NCBI GenBank assembly: GCA_050258375.1
Contig: JBLMYQ010000066.1
Coordinates: 4,666 to 68,665, forward strand
Origin: JBLMYQ01 sp050258375
GTDB taxonomy: Bacteria > Bacillota > Clostridia > Acetivibrionales > UBA4821
Direction: 5' to 3'
DNA length: 64,000 nt
The position numbers and the translations under genes are program-made. The notes under the pieces are model-generated. The model did no database searches, was not told the DNA's origin, and worked only from the letters and a program-made list of their open reading frames with translations. How positions within the stretch are numbered: the first letter of the stretch is position 1; each line of letters starts with the position of its first letter. Shown here piece by piece: positions 58,907-64,000 of the stretch.

Positions 58907-60739
58907 ATGTCTGGTTATTTTTCAGAAGAACTTCTCGATGAAATAAAAAATTCAAATGACATTGTTGATGTTGTTTCGGAATATGTAAAATTAAAAAAAA
59001 GCGGAAAAAACTATTTTGGATTATGTCCTTTTCATACAGAGAAATCGCCATCGTTTTCTGTAGCTTCTGATAAACAAATTTTCTTCTGCTTTGGTTGTGG
59101 TGCAGGCGGAAATGTCTTGCATTTTATTTCAAAAATTGAAAACCTCGAATTCACTGAAGCAGTAAAGTTTCTTGCTGAAAGAGCAAAAATACATATAGAT
59201 GAAACTAATGACAGCAAATTTAGACCGGAAGCAGCCCGATTAAAAGAAGAGATATTAGAGATTAATAAGGAAGCGGCAAGATACTTTTTTACCAAGCTTT
59301 CTGAAAAAGAAAATGAAACCGCACGTAATTATATAAAAAACAGGGGCTTATCTTCTGAAACAATAAAGAAATTTGGATTGGGATTTTCATCTTATAGAGA
59401 TAATGAGCTGTCGGAGTATCTTATAAGTAAAGGCTATAAAAGTGAGTCTGTTTTAGCTTCCGGACTTTCATATCCGGATAGCAAAAATAAACTTCATGAT
59501 AGATTTCGCGGTAGAGTAATTTTTCCTATATTTGATGTTAGAGATAGAGTAATTGGATTTGGCGGAAGGGTTCTTGACAATTCTCAGCCTAAGTATTTAA
59601 ATTCGCCGGAGACAATGATATTTAATAAAAGAAGAAATTTGTATGGATTGAATTATGCTAAAAAGTCTCAGGATAAAAAAGTAATTGTAGTTGAAGGTTA
59701 TATGGATGCAATATCTATGCATCAAAATGGCATAGATAATGTTGTTGCAACGTTAGGAACTGCAATGACAACTGAACAAGGAAGATTGCTTAGAAAATAT
59801 TTTGAAGAAATAGTTATAGCATATGACTCGGATAGTGCAGGGCAAGCGGCAGCTATTAGAGGTCTGGATTTATTGAGTGATATGGAAATTTCAGTTAGGG
59901 TTATGAAAATCGAAGAAGGAAAAGACCCTGATGAATTTGTAAGGAAAAAAGGAGCAAAATATGTCAAAGCTGCAATTGATTCGGCAAAATCACTTGCAGA
60001 ATATAAAATAGATTTACTAAAACAGCAGTATGATTTAAATGATACAAAAGGCAAAATTGAATTTTTAAATAAAATGGCAGGAGTTTTGGCAAAAGTAAAG
60101 AATAATATTGAAAGAGATGCTTATATTAAAAATATCTCAAAAGAAACTGGAATTAGTCAAGAACCTATATGTGCAGAAATTGACAGAATACTTTACGGAC
60201 ATTCAAAGAAAATTCGTATACCGAAAGCTCAAGGTTTAGTACAAACGCAATCGGGAAGAAGAGAAGAGGTCTTGACAAAGATTAAACAAGCAGAGAATAT
60301 GCTTATTGCTCTTTTAAGTAATAATGACAAAAGAGTTTATGAATATATTAAAGATAGGGTTAAACCGGAGAATTTTTATTCAGATTTGCTAAAAAATATA
60401 GCTGAAAAAATTTATGCAATGTATGAGCAGGGTAAGGATGTTATGCATTCTGATATACTTAGTGTCCTGGAAACTGAGGAGGAAATAAGTACATACTCAG
60501 GTATTGTTCAAAAGGATTACGAGTTTGAAGATTCATATAGAATAGTTGTAGATTTATTCAATGTAATTCAAAGAGAAAAACTTGAAGAGAGGAAGAAGAA
60601 TATACTAGCGCATATGAAAAACGAGAATCTTACAAACGAAGAAGTTATAGGACTTGAAAGAAAACTTATAGAAATCACAACAGAATTAAAAAATATAAAA
60701 TACGGGACGGATAAGCATATGAAGAAAGGAGGAGTGTAA
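58907..60739 (+). CDS. dnaG: DNA primase
   Basis: A 610-residue replication primase. The CHC2 zinc motif is CPFHTEKSPSFSV with CFGCGAGG (residues 40-65). The TOPRIM core has VVEGYMDAISMHQNG (about 263) and YDSDSAGQAAA (about 305), with metal-binding acidic residues. The C-terminal helical part contacts DnaB helicase. The ATG at 58907 has only a weak site (GTTGGGTG) upstream. rpoD follows after one base, the classic macromolecular synthesis operon arrangement. Confidence 0.96.
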   Translation: MSGYFSEELLDEIKNSNDIVDVVSEYVKLKKSGKNYFGLCPFHTEKSPSFSVASDKQIFFCFGCGAGGNVLHFISKIENLEFTEAVKFLAERAKIHIDETNDSKFRPEAARLKEEILEINKEAARYFFTKLSEKENETARNYIKNRGLSSETIKKFGLGFSSYRDNELSEYLISKGYKSESVLASGLSYPDSKNKLHDRFRGRVIFPIFDVRDRVIGFGGRVLDNSQPKYLNSPETMIFNKRRNLYGLNYAKKSQDKKVIVVEGYMDAISMHQNGIDNVVATLGTAMTTEQGRLLRKYFEEIVIAYDSDSAGQAAAIRGLDLLSDMEISVRVMKIEEGKDPDEFVRKKGAKYVKAAIDSAKSLAEYKIDLLKQQYDLNDTKGKIEFLNKMAGVLAKVKNNIERDAYIKNISKETGISQEPICAEIDRILYGHSKKIRIPKAQGLVQTQSGRREEVLTKIKQAENMLIALLSNNDKRVYEYIKDRVKPENFYSDLLKNIAEKIYAMYEQGKDVMHSDILSVLETEEEISTYSGIVQKDYEFEDSYRIVVDLFNVIQREKLEERKKNILAHMKNENLTNEEVIGLERKLIEITTELKNIKYGTDKHMKKGGV

Positions 60740-60740
60740 G

Positions 60741-61817
60741 GTGGGAAACAATGAAAGCAAAAAGGCTGTCATTAAAGAGCTGATTGAAAAAGGTAAAGCC
60801 AAAGGTATGCTTACCTATAAAGAAATAATGGATGCTCTTGAAGAGATAGACCTGGATCCTGAACAAATAGAAAAAATATACGATACTCTTGAGAATTTTG
60901 GTATAGATATAATAGGGGATTTTGAAAGTGAAGTTGCTGATTTGCAGTTAAATGAAGAAGAAATTGACCTTACAGTCCCTGAAGGTATTAGTATAGATGA
61001 TCCTGTCCGTATGTATCTTAAAGAGATTGGAAAAGTCCCACTGCTTTCTGCTGAAGATGAAATAGACCTTGCCCAAAAGATGGAAAAGGGTGATTCTGAG
61101 GCAAAAAGGAAGCTTGCCGAAGCTAATTTAAGGCTTGTTGTAAGTATTGCAAAAAGATATGTTGGCAGAGGTATGCTATTTCTTGATTTGATACAGGAAG
61201 GTAATCTGGGACTTATTAAAGCTGTGGAGAAATTTGACTATAGAAAAGGATATAAATTTAGTACGTATGCAACTTGGTGGATTAGGCAGGCAATAACAAG
61301 AGCAATTGCTGATCAGGCGAGAACCATAAGAATTCCGGTTCATATGGTTGAAACAATCAACAAGCTTATAAGAGTATCAAGGCAGCTTTTGCAGGAATTA
61401 GGACGTGAACCACTGCCTGAAGAAATAGCTAAAGAAATGGCTCTGACAGTTGATAAGGTTAGAGAGATTATGAAGATAGCACAGGAACCAGTATCTTTGG
61501 AAACGCCAATTGGTGAAGAAGAAGACAGCCATCTTGGAGATTTTATACCTGATGATGATGCTCCGGCGCCTTCTGAAGCAGCAGCATTTACATTACTTAA
61601 GGAACAACTGATTGATGTATTGGATACTTTAACACCAAGAGAAGAAAAAGTGCTCAGACTTAGATTCGGCTTAGATGATGGAAGAGCAAGAACTCTTGAA
61701 GAGGTAGGTAAAGAGTTCAATGTTACCCGTGAAAGAATAAGACAAATTGAAGCAAAAGCTCTTAGAAAGCTTAGACATCCCAGCAGAAGCAAAAAGCTCA
61801 AAGATTATTTGGATTAA
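60741..61817 (+). CDS. rpoD: RNA polymerase primary sigma factor (sigma-A)
   Basis: A 358-residue protein. Region 1.1 spans about 1-80; DPVRMYLKEIG opens region 1.2; the region 2 core is GNLGLIKAVEKFDYRKGYKF and STYATWWIRQAITRAIADQA; region 3 begins RTIRIPVHMVETINKL; region 4.2 has TLEEVGKEFNVTRERIRQIE. The start is the GTG at 60741 behind AAAGGAGGAG. The gene ends in a strong terminator. Confidence 0.97.
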   Translation: MGNNESKKAVIKELIEKGKAKGMLTYKEIMDALEEIDLDPEQIEKIYDTLENFGIDIIGDFESEVADLQLNEEEIDLTVPEGISIDDPVRMYLKEIGKVPLLSAEDEIDLAQKMEKGDSEAKRKLAEANLRLVVSIAKRYVGRGMLFLDLIQEGNLGLIKAVEKFDYRKGYKFSTYATWWIRQAITRAIADQARTIRIPVHMVETINKLIRVSRQLLQELGREPLPEEIAKEMALTVDKVREIMKIAQEPVSLETPIGEEEDSHLGDFIPDDDAPAPSEAAAFTLLKEQLIDVLDTLTPREEKVLRLRFGLDDGRARTLEEVGKEFNVTRERIRQIEAKALRKLRHPSRSKKLKDYLD

Positions 61818-61854
61818 AAAACTCTCGAATGATAAACTCATTCGAGAGTTTTTA
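61817..61854 (+). terminator. Terminator of dnaG-rpoD
   Basis: AAAAACTCTCGAATGA pairs with TCATTCGAGAGTTTTT (61817-61832 and 61838-61853) around a five-base loop. Confidence 0.9.
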
Positions 61855-61999
61855 GGTAAAGCTAAATAAATATTTATAATAATTAAGAAAATATTATCTT
61901 AGTGTAAATTAGTAATATTAGTATAGAAAGATTGGTAAATATTGATTATAATTATTGATGTTGTAAATTAAAAATGTTATTAAAGGAGGAGCATTATTA

Positions 62000-62602
62000 A
62001 TGTCTCATATTATGAGTGAAGTTTCTGCAGAAGAAGCGTTACAAAAATTGAAAGAAGGAAACAAAAGATTTGTTTCAGGTAATTATGCTGAAAAGAATAT
62101 AGGTCCTGAAAGAAGAAAAGATTTGTATGAAAATGGTCAGAAGCCTTTTGCAATAATAGTTACATGTTCAGATTCGCGGGTTGCACCTGAGCATATATTT
62201 GACCAAGGGCTTGGAGATTTATTTGTTGTTCGCGTTGCAGGGAATGTAATCAATGATTTTGTTATGGGAAGTGTTGAATATGCTGCTGAACATCTTGGAG
62301 TTCAATTGGTAGTAATATTGGGACATGAAAAATGTGGTGCGGTAAAGGCTGCAGTTGAAGGCGGCGAAGCGCCGGGGTTTATTGGCTCTATTGTTAACAA
62401 GATTGTAAAAAGTGTTCAAAAGGCTATGGATGATGACGAATGTGCGGATGGATTATGCGAAGCTGCAACCAACCATAATATAAAGGAAGCTGTAGAAGAA
62501 GCAAAAGAGAGTGATTTGATTGATCATTTGGTTGAAGAGGGTGTGCTACATGTGGTTGGAGCGAAGTATAATCTTTGTTCAGGAGAAGTTATCTGGTTTT
62601 AA
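62000..62602 (+). CDS. Beta-class carbonic anhydrase 1
   Basis: A 200-residue enzyme that interconverts CO2 and bicarbonate. The zinc ligands are the Cys of VTCSDSR (about 55) and the His and Cys of GHEKCGAV (about 111-114); the CxDxR dyad is complete. Base composition is typical of the window (hand count of 62041-62160: 35 G+C of 120). The ATG at 62000 follows AAAGGAGGAG. A second, different beta-carbonic anhydrase gene follows 300 bases later. Confidence 0.93.
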   Translation: MSHIMSEVSAEEALQKLKEGNKRFVSGNYAEKNIGPERRKDLYENGQKPFAIIVTCSDSRVAPEHIFDQGLGDLFVVRVAGNVINDFVMGSVEYAAEHLGVQLVVILGHEKCGAVKAAVEGGEAPGFIGSIVNKIVKSVQKAMDDDECADGLCEAATNHNIKEAVEEAKESDLIDHLVEEGVLHVVGAKYNLCSGEVIWF

Positions 62603-62632
62603 TTTATTGCAAAAAATTCAGAGTTATCTTGG

Positions 62633-62668
62633 AGAAGTTTGAGATTAGTTTCAAACTTCTTTTATTTT
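62633..62668 (+). terminator. Terminator of carbonic anhydrase 1
   Basis: AGAAGTTTGA (62633-62642) pairs with TCAAACTTCT (62651-62660), then TTTATTTTTTT. Confidence 0.85.
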
Positions 62669-62730
62669 TTTATCATTCATTAGATAATTCACCTTGTTCA
62701 ATTTTATTTCTTAAATTACAAAATCAAAAG

Positions 62731-62785
62731 GTATCAATAATTATAAGAAATAATTATTGATACATGGTAAAGGACTTGATATAAT
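62731..62785 (+). promoter_or_regulatory. Promoter with overlapping inverted repeat before carbonic anhydrase 2
   Basis: TTGATA (62757-62762), 17 bases, TATAAT (62780-62785). The -35 box lies within the right arm of a 13-base inverted repeat (GTATCAATAATTA at 62731-62743 and its complement at 62751-62763). A leader of about 115 bases with GGTTGTTGCAAGG-type repeats follows. No gene is seen in 62603-62906. Confidence 0.55.
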
Positions 62786-62906
62786 GAAATATATTTTAAT
62801 GAATCAAATATAACGTGGTTGTTGCAAGGTGCAAGGTTGTTCAAAGGTTTAACTACCCAATAAGGGAAGGTTGAAGGAAAAAAAGAAAGTAAAGGAGTGT
62901 TTAAAC

Positions 62907-63419
62907 ATGAACCAATTTATTCAAGAGCTATTAAGGGGTAATGGGGCTTATTCAAACGATAGCGTATGCATGGTCAAACGCCATCAGTTGTCCGAAGAGG
63001 GTCAAAAGCCCAAAGCTATCATTGTTACCTGCGCTGACTCGCGTGTGATTCCGGAACAGATATTCCGCCAGGAGATGGGAACTTTTCTTACCATCAAGAA
63101 CGCGGGAGCAAGAATAACGGATGACGTGCTGCGGGATATAGCATCCTTTATTAAAAAATTTGATTCTGTATTTATGGTGATTCACATGGCTCACAGCCAA
63201 TGTGCACATTACGAAGACGCTGTAAAGCATGGTATCGACATTGAACCGGAAATTCTGGAATCCCTGAGAAAAAGTTTCAACTCAGAGGAGCAAGTAATAG
63301 ACCAAATATCCAAGATGAATATGGTCGAGGGCGTTAAAAGAATTTCAGAGGTCGTTCCGAAACATATTGAAGTCCGCGGTGCCTTTTATGATATAAAGGC
63401 AGGCAGCGTATTCTTCTAA
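62907..63419 (+). CDS. Beta-class carbonic anhydrase 2, divergent
   Basis: A 170-residue protein. VTCADSRVIPEQIF and AHSQCAHYED retain the Cys, Asp-Arg dyad and His-Cys zinc ligands, but the segment usually reading VVRVAGN is TIKNAGARI. Hand count of 62941-63060 gives 59 G+C of 120 against 35 of 120 in the first carbonic anhydrase, and it uses codons such as CGC, GCG and CCG that neighbours avoid, which suggests acquisition from another lineage. The ATG at 62907 follows AAAGGAGTG. It has its own promoter and terminator. Confidence 0.88.
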   Translation: MNQFIQELLRGNGAYSNDSVCMVKRHQLSEEGQKPKAIIVTCADSRVIPEQIFRQEMGTFLTIKNAGARITDDVLRDIASFIKKFDSVFMVIHMAHSQCAHYEDAVKHGIDIEPEILESLRKSFNSEEQVIDQISKMNMVEGVKRISEVVPKHIEVRGAFYDIKAGSVFF

Positions 63420-63427
63420 CAAATCAG

Positions 63428-63456
63428 GCCAGCTGTTTAGCTGGCTTCTTTCTTTT
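63428..63456 (+). terminator. Terminator of carbonic anhydrase 2
   Basis: GCCAGCT, GTTT loop, AGCTGGC (63428-63445), then TTCTTTCTTTT. Confidence 0.85.
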
Positions 63457-63585
63457 CTATTGCTCACATTCAATACAAAATATATAATCATTATGGTGAA
63501 AGCTACTATAAGGCATAAAATGCTCAATAAAAAATTTATATTATAGATTGCAAAAAATATGGAAAGTCCTTGAAAGGAATGGATA

Positions 63586-64000
63586 ATGAAAAAAATCACA
63601 ATATATACTGATGGCGCATGCTCAGGTAATCCAGGCCCCGGAGGCTGGGCTGCAATTCTTATGTATAATGAACATAAGAAAGAAATAGCGGGTGGTGAAA
63701 AGCAAACAACTAACAACAAAATGGAGCTGATGGCAGTTGTAAAGGCTCTTGAAACTATTAAGCAGGAATGTGAAGTTGATATATTCAGTGACAGTGCATA
63801 TGTTGTAAATGCTTTTAAAAACGGCTGGATTTATAATTGGCAGCTTAATGGCTGGAGGACTAAGGATAAGGAGCCTGTTAAAAATCTTGATTTATGGGAA
63901 GTAATATATGATTATTCAAAGAAATATAAGATAAATTGGCACAAGGTAAAAGGACATGCAGATAATGAGTTTAATAACAGATGTGATAAACTGGCGAGAG
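63586..64000 (+). CDS. rnhA: Ribonuclease HI, N-terminal part (3' end outside window)
   Basis: The frame runs open from the ATG at 63586 (behind GAAAGGAATGG) to the window end, giving 138 residues of an expected 145-155. IYTDGACSGNPGPGGWA holds the first catalytic Asp, NKMELMAVVKAL the Glu, DIFSDSAYVV the second Asp, and KVKGHADNEFNN the catalytic-loop His and last Asp. It degrades RNA in RNA-DNA hybrids and complements rnhB at 51264. Only the C-terminal helix is missing. Confidence 0.95.
   Translation, partial: MKKITIYTDGACSGNPGPGGWAAILMYNEHKKEIAGGEKQTTNNKMELMAVVKALETIKQECEVDIFSDSAYVVNAFKNGWIYNWQLNGWRTKDKEPVKNLDLWEVIYDYSKKYKINWHKVKGHADNEFNNRCDKLAR

Noticed and set aside
62575..62760. Plus-strand frame of 61 codons after carbonic anhydrase 1
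   Set aside because: It starts inside the preceding gene, crosses its terminator and has a low-complexity hydrophobic translation.

Overview
The window is a stretch of a low-G+C, Gram-positive, spore-forming anaerobe of the Clostridia. This rests on gene content (yabP/yabQ-divIC-yabR, the rplS-rbgA-rnhB-ylqG-ylqH order known from Bacillus, hppA, rho, a lysC with an internal regulatory-subunit start), AGGAGG ribosome binding sites, frequent TTG/GTG starts and TTGNNN-17-TAAAAT promoters. A cellulolytic-type clostridium is plausible but inferred. No rRNA, tRNA, CRISPR array, transposase or prophage was seen. Almost all of it is chromosomal housekeeping sequence.

Layout. 1-2050: end of a large acyl-CoA dehydratase activase-like gene, then tlyA. 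2051-3105: a 1-kb stretch without a convincing gene that holds a promoter, about 670 nt of relatively G+C-rich, hairpin-rich sequence and a terminator. It looks like a large structured RNA and is possibly OLE RNA. 3106-10100: hppA, a YitT transporter, trmK-nif3, a Bax-inhibitor protein and tmcAL. 10352-18584: an orphan CheW, yceD-rpmF, a radical-SAM protein, der-plsY-gpsA, gltX and two small unknown genes. 18789-24439: secA, prfB (with its programmed +1 frameshift), an XRE regulator, a lone CheY and a second lone CheW. 24583-28384: the aspartate-family amino-acid genes hom, a small Cys-rich gene, thrB and lysC. 28405-35204: an MBL hydrolase, a lytic transglycosylase, the sporulation/division cluster, rho and a TPR protein. 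35230-46510: a sugar-nucleotide transferase with a degenerate phosphomannomutase domain, then uvrB and uvrA split by a three-gene block on the opposite strand (two paralogous unknown proteins with duplicated promoters, and a histidine kinase). 46776-57484: CYTH, chorismate mutase-like, acyl-CoA synthetase, the rplS-to-ylqH operon, yraN, pdp, rsmD-coaD and a coiled-coil protein. 57529-64000: LD-carboxypeptidase, dnaG-rpoD, two beta-carbonic anhydrases (the second of unusual base composition) and the start of rnhA.

Most interesting points: the ncRNA downstream of tlyA; the duplicated promoter-plus-gene pair between uvrB and uvrA; the PMM domain that has lost its catalytic loops; the second translation start inside lysC; the dispersed CTCACCCC hairpin repeat that supplies the stop codon of rbgA; TGTCGAA (0A-box-like) sites before dnaG-rpoD; a palindrome resembling a fatty-acid regulator operator at the acyl-CoA synthetase promoter; and an unidentified structured leader before gltX.

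All calls come from reading the sequence by eye. No database search or folding program was run.
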